NCBI GenBank assembly: GCA_964564435.1
Contig: CAZMAT010000027.1
Coordinates: 1 to 14,172 of the forward strand
DNA: 14,172 nt
Direction: 5' to 3'
Origin: Fermentibacter sp964564435
Lineage (GTDB): Bacteria; Fermentibacterota; Fermentibacteria; Fermentibacterales; Fermentibacteraceae
In this document: piece after piece, positions 1-6,173 of the stretch
Layout of the letters: each line of letters starts with the position of its first letter
How positions within the stretch are numbered: position 1 is the stretch's first letter
Translations under genes and position numbers: made by a program
The notes under the pieces: model-generated
What the model was told of the DNA's origin: nothing
What the model saw: only the letters and a program-made list of their open reading frames with translations
The model's database searches: none

Positions 1-382
<382 letters not shown>

Positions 383-508
383 AAGCAAAAAGTCGATTCC
401 TGTTGGAATCTGATTTCCGGTACCTAAAGCTTTCGCTTCGGGTCCCGCACAGTGCGTCTGCAGTATCTGCCTTCTCTGCGATTTCAAAGATCGGTCGCCA
501 ACCGGCGA
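383..508 (-). other. 16S rRNA leader with boxA-like antitermination site and small hairpin
   Basis: This is the transcribed spacer between the inferred start site of the proximal rRNA promoter (about 508) and the mature 16S 5' end. Reading leftward, GATCTTTGAAAT at 492-481 resembles the rrn leader boxA (E. coli TGCTCTTTAACA), the RNA site bound by NusB/S10 for rRNA antitermination. A perfect 6-bp hairpin (GATTCC / GGAATC, 4-nt loop) lies at 395-410, just before the mature end. The RNase III processing stem cannot be tested because the 3' flank of 16S is outside the window. Confidence refers mainly to this being leader; the boxA call is by similarity. Confidence 0.6.
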
Positions 509-514
509 GGCACT

Positions 515-543
515 ATTCTAGACAGGTCATCCCTGGGTGTCAA
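515..543 (-). promoter_or_regulatory. rRNA promoter, proximal (sigma70-type)
   Basis: On the minus strand TTGACA (543-538) and TAGAAT (520-515) are separated by exactly 17 nt. The -35 is a perfect consensus and the -10 has 5 of 6 consensus bases. Predicted start is near 508, giving a leader of about 125 nt that contains the boxA-like site. Orientation and position fit an rrn promoter. Confidence 0.8.
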
Positions 544-604
544 GCCCCCGGAAGGGAGCTATCTGCGTCCCGAAGGGGTGCCCGGTTCGCACCGGGCAGA
601 GGGG

Positions 605-633
605 TATATGCACGCCCGAAAAAGGGGTGTCAA
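605..633 (-). promoter_or_regulatory. rRNA promoter, distal (candidate, tandem with the proximal one)
   Basis: A second perfect TTGACA (633-628) lies 90 bp upstream of the proximal -35, and both are followed by CCC, so GGGTGTCAA is shared on the plus strand. The -10 is weaker: CATATA at 610-605 with a 17-nt spacer, or TATACC at 608-603 with 19 nt. Tandem promoters are usual for rRNA operons. A perfect 8-bp hairpin (TGCCCGGT / ACCGGGCA, 579-598) lies between the two and has no T-run. Confidence 0.5.
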
Positions 634-737
634 TGGCCCCATGCAAGCTCCTTTTCCTCAATGGATTGGGCTTCCCGCCGTGCGGGGCTTCCCCGGGGCC
701 CTGCCTATGGCTATCTTGCGCGGCGAAGGAGGCAAGG

Positions 738-3392
738 ATGGAGATCGTGCCCGTGCTCCTCAGATCGGTCGTACGCGACGGCGCGGTATCCACGGTCTCT
801 TCCGACCCGGGCTTCGAACCGCCTCCCTTCTCAGAACTCGAGCTGCGCGACCTGGCGAAGCGCATCCCGCAGAACGGCAGATACGCCCTCCTGCAGATCA
901 CCACTTCATCGGGCGTCGCTACCGCAGCCGCCAGGATACAGGGTGATGAGTTCTTCTTCTTTCTATTGAAAGGCGAGGGAGCCGAGAGGCTGGCGACAAT
1001 ACCGGCCTTCTGCCTCTCGAGGGGCGACAGGCTCCCGCTGGCCACTCCCGCCGCCGTGGCGATGCTCGGCTACACGCCCTGGGAGCTGGCGGGCGGCGAC
1101 TTCCTCAAGGGTTTCACCGGATCGCCCACCGGGCAGTCCAGCCTCGTCCCCGTACTGGATCGTTGGGGCCGCAGGCACGAACTCATCCACATGCCGGTGA
1201 GGCAGTCCGACGGGTCGGTCTGGATCACGGTCACGCCGGTTCCCGATACGCTCGCTTCGGGGTGGGAGGGCATCCTCGCCTCCTGGGTGTCCAGACCGGC
1301 GAGCAGCGCCGTATCGGAGCTCGAATCGGCCCTCGAGGCCATCGGGGCGAACGGCGGGGCCCTGTTCGAGCGGCAGGGCGACTCGTACGCACTCGTCGCA
1401 TCGCGCAACAGCCCCGTATCGCAGGAGGATCTCGCACCCGGAGGGCTCCTGTCGTCCGCGGGAGCCGAGTCGTCCGAGTGGCTCGACACGGGCGGCGAGG
1501 GTGCGGGAGGGCATCTCTACATCAAGGCCTTCGGGAGGTCGGACGGCTTCCTCGGGGTGTTCGGAGGGGCTGCGAGCCCTGTCACGGTGGAGAGCAGGGC
1601 TTCCGTCGTCCTGCCCGTGCTCGCCATCAGGCTCGACCTCTCCGCTTCGCTCCGCGCCGACATGGAGACGGAGAGCAGGAAGGCCGTCCTCGAATCCATA
1701 GAGAAGATGCTCCAGGAGAGAGGCACTTCGTCATGGCTCGAGCTCGGCGCCATGCTCGACGACATAGCCTCCCGCACCGGCGCCGCCAGGATGGATGTGA
1801 TCCCCCAGCCTGCCGAGACTGCCATCCCCGTTCCTGTCGCGGCACAGCCCGCGGAGTCGCAGGACTCGACGACGGTGGACGTGAGGATGCGCGGCGGCAG
1901 GATACTCAGAGTGGGCTTCGACTCCCCCTCCCATGCCGACATGAGGATGGCGAGAGCCGTGGCTCGCATCTTCGAGCGGTTCTGCCACCGCGACGCCCCG
2001 GCCGCGGCGCGGGACGTCCACCCCGGAGGCTGGCGCACCGTACAGATCGAGGGTTTCCGCGTGGTCTGGCAGCCCGAGGGCTCCTCGCTCCCGGCATGCT
2101 TCTCGTTCTACGGGCGGGAGGCGCCTTGCGACGACTGCCCGGTGACGCGGGGGAATGCCGGGCGGCAGGGCGTTCCGTCGAGCCACCTTAGGGACGGATG
2201 GATCGAGGAGATCATGCCCACAGGAACCGGGCACTCCGTCAGATGGACGAGATGGATGGCGGACCCGTCCGACCCCGGCACGGAGAAGCTCCCCGGCGGA
2301 GCCGCAGTCTACGGCCGGAGCGGCGAGGTCGTCTCGTGGAACGGCTGGATGGAGACGGTATCGGGGGTCGGCCCTTCGTCGGCCAGAGGGCAGGGCGCAT
2401 CCCGTCTCCTCGACCGCATGGCCGGACCCAGGGTGGTGAGGCAGCTCGAGCTCGCCATGGGCGGCGTGTTCCTGCCGGACAGCGTGGAGGTCACCCTCCC
2501 CGGAGGCAGGAGATGCTTCAGCAAGATGATCCCCGGCGCCGGGAAGGACACGATCGCCCACTTCTTGATCGACGCCAGATCCGCCGGCATCGAGGAGGTG
2601 CAGATCCTGGCCGGACCGGGCGCCGCCGGCGCCGAGGGGGAGCCTTCCTCCCTGAGGACCGCGATGGAGGGGGTGTGCGAGATCTACGGCTGGGATCTGA
2701 TCGCTTCAGACGACTCGTCTCCGGAGTCGACCGAGGTCTGGCTGTCCGCCCCGGCGCTTTCGGAATACCTCCTCGACCTCCTGAAGCAGATGGCTCCCAC
2801 GATGCCGGAGAGGAAGGCTTCGCTGAGCACGGCCTTCGTGCCCGAGGGGCGGCCTCTGGCCGGGCGTCCGGTGCTGCCTGCCATCTACGGGATGGTGGGG
2901 TTCAGGACTTATCCCGTGCTCCTGCCCGTGCACCAGCAGATGCTCGCCGGCCTGGAGAGGGAGATCGCGGGGCTCGGGGGCTGGATGGCCAGGAGCGGAG
3001 AGCAGGGCCGTGACGAAGTGGTCGTCGCTCTGCCGATCGTAGGCAGGGACCTGGGCGAGCGGAGGCGGATCACCCTCTACTCCGCCGACGACTGGTTCAC
3101 GGGCGAGATAGAGGCCGTGACATCAGGCCTGCCGGAACGTTTCTGCCTGGCCTCCAACCTCACCGATCTGGCCGAGATGCAGCTCTCGAGCCGGGCCCTC
3201 GTCCTGAGACCCAGGCCCGGCGAGGCAGGGCTCGTATCCTGCCTCGCGGCGCGAGTGCCGGGACAGCCGATCATCCTCGCGACGGGCGTGAAGCCGCGCA
3301 TCCCCGTCACCGTCAGCTCGGTGATGCATCTGCAGACCCCGGCCACGAGAGACGAGCTGCTGATGGCCCTGAGGAGGATGATTGTCGCCTAG
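738..3392 (+). CDS. PAS/GAF sensor with degenerate kinase ATPase and receiver domains (pseudo-hybrid histidine kinase)
   Basis: 884 aa, soluble, no signal peptide or membrane segment, so a cytoplasmic sensor. Start ATG 738 is chosen for its AAGGAGG (726-732) at 5 nt; an open frame reaches upstream to 537 but runs through the rRNA promoter region. Domains by eye: PAS-like ~88-175, GAF-like ~185-300, weaker GAF-like ~315-412, PAS-like ~430-508 with Cys454, Cys464 and Cys467 (PCDDCPV), PAS-like ~518-612, HATPase-like ~671-768, receiver-like ~776-884. The ATPase-like part keeps the family outline (LLDLLKQMAP; LGGWMARSGEQG; VVVALP), but the N-box Asn is Gln684 and the DxGxG and GxGLGL boxes are absent. 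No phosphoacceptor His with an HisKA context is visible before it. The receiver-like part has Arg824 where the phosphoacceptor Asp should be and Thr867 for the Lys; Thr849 remains. Phosphotransfer is therefore unlikely. The family outline is secure; a scaffold or ligand-sensing role is inference. Confidence 0.75.
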   Translation: MEIVPVLLRSVVRDGAVSTVSSDPGFEPPPFSELELRDLAKRIPQNGRYALLQITTSSGVATAAARIQGDEFFFFLLKGEGAERLATIPAFCLSRGDRLPLATPAAVAMLGYTPWELAGGDFLKGFTGSPTGQSSLVPVLDRWGRRHELIHMPVRQSDGSVWITVTPVPDTLASGWEGILASWVSRPASSAVSELESALEAIGANGGALFERQGDSYALVASRNSPVSQEDLAPGGLLSSAGAESSEWLDTGGEGAGGHLYIKAFGRSDGFLGVFGGAASPVTVESRASVVLPVLAIRLDLSASLRADMETESRKAVLESIEKMLQERGTSSWLELGAMLDDIASRTGAARMDVIPQPAETAIPVPVAAQPAESQDSTTVDVRMRGGRILRVGFDSPSHADMRMARAVARIFERFCHRDAPAAARDVHPGGWRTVQIEGFRVVWQPEGSSLPACFSFYGREAPCDDCPVTRGNAGRQGVPSSHLRDGWIEEIMPTGTGHSVRWTRWMADPSDPGTEKLPGGAAVYGRSGEVVSWNGWMETVSGVGPSSARGQGASRLLDRMAGPRVVRQLELAMGGVFLPDSVEVTLPGGRRCFSKMIPGAGKDTIAHFLIDARSAGIEEVQILAGPGAAGAEGEPSSLRTAMEGVCEIYGWDLIASDDSSPESTEVWLSAPALSEYLLDLLKQMAPTMPERKASLSTAFVPEGRPLAGRPVLPAIYGMVGFRTYPVLLPVHQQMLAGLEREIAGLGGWMARSGEQGRDEVVVALPIVGRDLGERRRITLYSADDWFTGEIEAVTSGLPERFCLASNLTDLAEMQLSSRALVLRPRPGEAGLVSCLAARVPGQPIILATGVKPRIPVTVSSVMHLQTPATRDELLMALRRMIVA

Positions 3393-3891
3393 CACTGCAC
3401 TTCTGCTGATCGCATGGGTTTCTGCGGCGCCGCTCTCGCCGGAGGAGTTCCTCCAGACCCTGGCCGACAGCTCCTCGGGATACGACGGCGCGGCCTACTG
3501 GACGGAGAGCGTCTCGGAACGGGCGGCCGTCGAGGGGCTCGACACCGACAGTCTGGCATCCATCCTCGACGGCATGTCGGGCATCTCGGTCATACCCGGC
3601 CCTCCCTCGCTCGTCGAAGTCGACGAAGCTGCCGGGTCCTACGTCGTCGAGTACCCGGATGCGGAGTGGAGCTGGATCGACGACCGGGGGCGCGTGATAA
3701 GGGCCTTCGGAGGCACCCGGGTGGAGATGTCGGGCGGGAGCTACCACTGGGTCGAGATCCCGGTGCTGGAGGGCGGCGTATACGTCAGCATGCGCCACAG
3801 GCTGCTGGCGGGCTTCCTCGGGACCGTCACGGTCCTGATCCTGGCGGTTTTCGTGCTGTGGTGGGTGCGCAGGAGATACGCAGGGAAGTAG
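3382..3891 (+). CDS. Small exported membrane-anchored protein, function unknown
   Basis: 169 aa. The N-terminus (ALLLIAWVSAA, residues 6-16) looks like a short signal peptide with a possible cleavage after VSA or SAA, though it lacks the usual basic residues. Residues ~17-138 form an acidic extracytoplasmic region rich in Ser, Gly, Asp and Glu. Residues ~141-161 are a transmembrane helix followed by RRRYAGK, predicting a type I topology with a tiny cytoplasmic tail. The start is TTG 3382, supported by GAGGAGG at 3371-3377, 4 nt upstream; the gene overlaps the end of the pseudo-hybrid kinase by 11 nt, so the two are almost certainly co-transcribed and coupled. I do not recognise the family. 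It could be a sensory or adaptor partner of the upstream protein, which is inference from position only. Its stop is 3 nt from the stop of the convergent gene. Confidence 0.75.
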   Translation: MSPSTALLLIAWVSAAPLSPEEFLQTLADSSSGYDGAAYWTESVSERAAVEGLDTDSLASILDGMSGISVIPGPPSLVEVDEAAGSYVVEYPDAEWSWIDDRGRVIRAFGGTRVEMSGGSYHWVEIPVLEGGVYVSMRHRLLAGFLGTVTVLILAVFVLWWVRRRYAGK

Positions 3892-3894
3892 GAG

Positions 3895-4158
3895 CTAGAA
3901 GCCTTCCCATTCCGACGAGAAGTCGAGGATCTGGAAGGGAGCCTCCTGCATGGTGGTCTCGAGGGCCATGGCCCTGTCGATGAAGTCGTCGAGTTCGCGC
4001 TGCAGGAGGACGAGCCTGGCCATGAGCGCCTGATAGGCCTCGTAGTCCGAGTCGCTCGAGACCGGCAGATGGTCGGACTCGGCGAACTCGCTGTTCATGT
4101 CCCTGAGGACCGAGGCGAAGGCCATCGCCAGTTCGCCCGACTCCTTGAAGCCCTTCAT
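3895..4158 (-). CDS. Small helical hypothetical protein coupled to the hydrolase gene
   Basis: 87 aa, acidic, no signal peptide, no Cys. Nearly the whole length is predicted helical by composition (ELAMAFASVLRDMNSEF; YQALMARLVLLQRELDDFIDRAMALETTM), with heptad-like spacing of Leu/Met in the second half that could form a short coiled coil. I do not recognise the family. Start ATG 4158 is preferred over an open extension to 4218 because it overlaps the hydrolase stop as ATGA (4158-4155) and has GGAAGG at about 4 nt. Coupled translation with the hydrolase suggests a partner or subunit role, which is inference. It ends head-on against the membrane-protein gene with no room for a terminator. Confidence 0.65.
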   Translation of the reverse strand: MKGFKESGELAMAFASVLRDMNSEFAESDHLPVSSDSDYEAYQALMARLVLLQRELDDFIDRAMALETTMQEAPFQILDFSSEWEGF

Positions 4159-5117
4159 CTCGCCTTCCCGCTTCTTGATATGCCCTTCCTTAGCCGCGGA
4201 ACATTGCGGAAACTGCACTCCTCGTCAATGAAGAGGGTCCCCTCCACCGTCAGGTTCCCTTCCATCCAGTCCATCGCCAGCCCTAGCGCCTTCTCGAGCT
4301 GCCAGGAGTTCTGGAGCTCGGGATGCTCCCACCTGGGATGGCCCGCACCGCCGAGCGCCATGAAAAGACCCCTGGCCGAGGCATCGGCCAGCGCGGAGCC
4401 CATTTCTGGAGGGCAGACAGAGTCGCGCGTCCCGCTGAGGAAAACCATGGGCGTCCGGCCGGGGCAGGCCCTGGCGTAGTCGGCCGGCCTGAAATCCTCG
4501 AGGCTCCTGCGGGGAGCGCCGGGCAGGAGGGCTTTGAGCATCCCGGTGCGGAACGGGCCGAGCTTCTGCCTGGCGGCACCGAAGAAGTCGGTGTAGCAGG
4601 CATGCGCGATGACACCGCCCAGGGGGGTCTGCGAGAAGATGCAGGCGGTCTTCACGGCTACCGCGGCCCCCATCGAGGAACCGTAGACGAGGATGCCCCC
4701 CGGGGGATAACCGGCTCCGATGGCTGCATCCACGACGGCCGCAGCGTCGAAGGCCTCCTCGGGCCCCCCGGTGGTCTTCGCACACGGATGTCCGTCATGG
4801 CCCCGCACCGGGGCCAGGATGGCCGAGAGGCCCTTCCTGGCGAACATATCCGAGAGCGCGACCATCCTGGCGAGGTCGCCGTGCAGGCCGTGGATGAGGA
4901 TCACGACCCTGTCGCCCCTCCGGATGTGCGGGGCCGTGAATCTCCAGCCGTCCAGGGTACTGCAGGAGAGCCTCTCCCAGGGATCGCCGGGGTCTGCGCA
5001 GGTTCTCGCGGGCCTTTTCCTGAACCGTCCGGCATATGCCGGCAGCCCGGCTACCGAGTACTTCCTGCGAATGTCGTCCCACAGGGCTGCAGGATCCATC
5101 GACAACCACCCCCGCAC
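4155..5117 (-). CDS. Alpha/beta hydrolase (serine esterase/lipase-like, lysophospholipase-type fold)
   Basis: 320 aa if started at GTG 5117. Motifs in order: VVILIHGLHG (71-80), the strand and oxyanion-hole loop typical of the fold; YGSSMG (145-150), the GxSxG nucleophile elbow with Ser148; SGTRDSVCPP (228-237) with Asp232 as likely acid; GGAGHPRW (256-263) with His260 as likely base. A full triad is therefore visible. There is no signal peptide, so it is probably cytoplasmic; the substrate cannot be named. Closest in general plan to Hydrolase_4/esterase members. Start is uncertain: GTG 5117 has only a weak GGGAG upstream, while ATG 5099 (314 aa) has GGGGGTGG at 6 nt. A -10-like CATAAT at 5136-5131 would give a very short leader for the first and ~25 nt for the second. 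It is followed by the coupled 87-aa gene and is divergent from the GT-C-like gene. Confidence 0.85.
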   Translation of the reverse strand: MRGWLSMDPAALWDDIRRKYSVAGLPAYAGRFRKRPARTCADPGDPWERLSCSTLDGWRFTAPHIRRGDRVVILIHGLHGDLARMVALSDMFARKGLSAILAPVRGHDGHPCAKTTGGPEEAFDAAAVVDAAIGAGYPPGGILVYGSSMGAAVAVKTACIFSQTPLGGVIAHACYTDFFGAARQKLGPFRTGMLKALLPGAPRRSLEDFRPADYARACPGRTPMVFLSGTRDSVCPPEMGSALADASARGLFMALGGAGHPRWEHPELQNSWQLEKALGLAMDWMEGNLTVEGTLFIDEECSFRNVPRLRKGISRSGKAR

Positions 5118-5167
5118 TGCTCCCGGGTCGATTATGTCGACATTCCCGACCCTCCGGGGAGCCCTTG

Positions 5168-5196
5168 TTGTCGGAAATGCCGCACAGGCGTAGAAT
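5168..5196 (+). promoter_or_regulatory. Promoter of the GT-C/radical SAM unit, predicted leaderless
   Basis: TTGTCG (5168-5173), a 17-nt spacer, then TAGAAT (5191-5196), the same -10 as the proximal rRNA promoter. The expected start site 6-7 nt after the -10 falls on or next to ATG 5202. No SD precedes that ATG. Both facts point to a leaderless mRNA. Confidence 0.55.
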
Positions 5197-5201
5197 CCGG
5201 T

Positions 5202-6173
5202 ATGTCATCCCGAGATTCGTCCCCCGCTGCAGGCCGGACAGGATGGAGCAGCGCGCTCGCGTCAGCCGTCGTGCTCGTCGCTCTGGCCGCGAGGCTGGCG
5301 CTCCTCGGATCCAAGAGCCTCTGGGTCGATGAAGCCTATATCTCGGGCCTGACGGCCCTGCCCCTGGGCGAAGCGATGCGCCTCTTCTCGGAGGGGACCC
5401 CCCATCCCGGCGGCGGACTGGCACTGTTCTGGCTTTCGGCGAGGGTCTTCGGAACGTCCGAGACGGGAGGCCTCCTGCCGGATTCCTGGCGGATCATCGC
5501 CTCTGCCCCGGGATATCTCGCAGCCTTTGCCGCCTGCGCAGGCGTCGGAGCCGTCTCGATCACGTCTGCCCTGCGGAGGCCGCGCGACATGGGGCTTCTC
5601 ATCTGGATGCTCTCCATTTCGACAATTCCTCTGCTGGTCTTCCTCGTCGACGATCCGACCGCGAGGCAGTTCCCCCTGGCCTGGCTGGCGTTCGCATGCG
5701 CGTTGGCCATCGGGTCCTCGAGGCTGCGCTGGCTGGGCCCCGCTTCCGTGCTCGTCTGCGCCGCACTGCTGGCCGGCTACTACAGGCTCGATGCATTCCC
5801 CTGCCACAGAAGCGACTACAGGAGCGCGGCGGCTTCGGTGGACGCGTCGTTCTCGCCGGGCGACGCCGTAGTCCTGACCGGAGCCAGATCGATGACCCAG
5901 GCCTGGACCTTCTACTCCCGGTCGGACGCGGAAGTGTTCGACACGACCGGGGGTGATCCCTACGTACGGGAGGAGGATTCCCGGGCATCGGCGGATCCCG
6001 TCGGGCTGGTCGACAGCCTTGCTGCTTCCGGCAGGCGCGTCTGGGCGGTGCAGGACCACTGGGGAGGGCCGCTCCTGTCCGAGCTGCTCCCGTCAGGAAT
6101 CCCCGTGGCGCAGCCTTCCGGCTCCTGCATCCAGGTGGTCAGGATCGACCCCGTCCATGCCTGCACGCATTGA
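5202..6173 (+). CDS. GT-C/ArnT-like (glycosyltransferase family 39-like) membrane protein, internally shortened
   Basis: 323 aa. Resembles the polytopic GT39/ArnT-type glycosyltransferases that move sugars from polyprenyl-phosphate donors on the outer face of the membrane. N-terminal part: a membrane helix (~18-36), then KSLWVDEA (38-45), the Asp-Glu site of the first outer loop, and FWLSARVFGTSE (76-87). C-terminal part: helices at about 98-120, 130-149, 155-171 and 176-193, then a soluble tail beginning HRSDYRSAAASVDASFSPGD (202-221), like the usual ending of the family. Families of this kind are normally ~450-600 aa with 11-13 helices; here only 5-6 are seen. The middle, from about residue 88, appears to be missing without a frameshift. 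It may be a real mini-member, a decayed enzyme or an assembly join. Start ATG 5202 is chosen on the promoter and on loss of family likeness upstream. Overlaps the radical SAM gene by 17 nt. Confidence 0.65.
   Translation: MSSRDSSPAAGRTGWSSALASAVVLVALAARLALLGSKSLWVDEAYISGLTALPLGEAMRLFSEGTPHPGGGLALFWLSARVFGTSETGGLLPDSWRIIASAPGYLAAFAACAGVGAVSITSALRRPRDMGLLIWMLSISTIPLLVFLVDDPTARQFPLAWLAFACALAIGSSRLRWLGPASVLVCAALLAGYYRLDAFPCHRSDYRSAAASVDASFSPGDAVVLTGARSMTQAWTFYSRSDAEVFDTTGGDPYVREEDSRASADPVGLVDSLAASGRRVWAVQDHWGGPLLSELLPSGIPVAQPSGSCIQVVRIDPVHACTH

Noticed and set aside
579..598. 8-bp hairpin TGCCCGGT/ACCGGGCA as a terminator
   Set aside because: No T-run on either side and it lies between two rRNA promoters; kept only as a note.
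537..737. N-terminal extension of the PAS/GAF sensor from an upstream ATG (537 or 633)
   Set aside because: It runs through the rRNA promoter region, reads as low-complexity Cys/Pro/Gly-rich sequence, and ATG 738 has a strong SD.
4323..5201. Long in-frame extension upstream of the GT-C-like start
   Set aside because: Antisense to the alpha/beta hydrolase with translated composition unlike a real protein; family likeness begins only after 5202.
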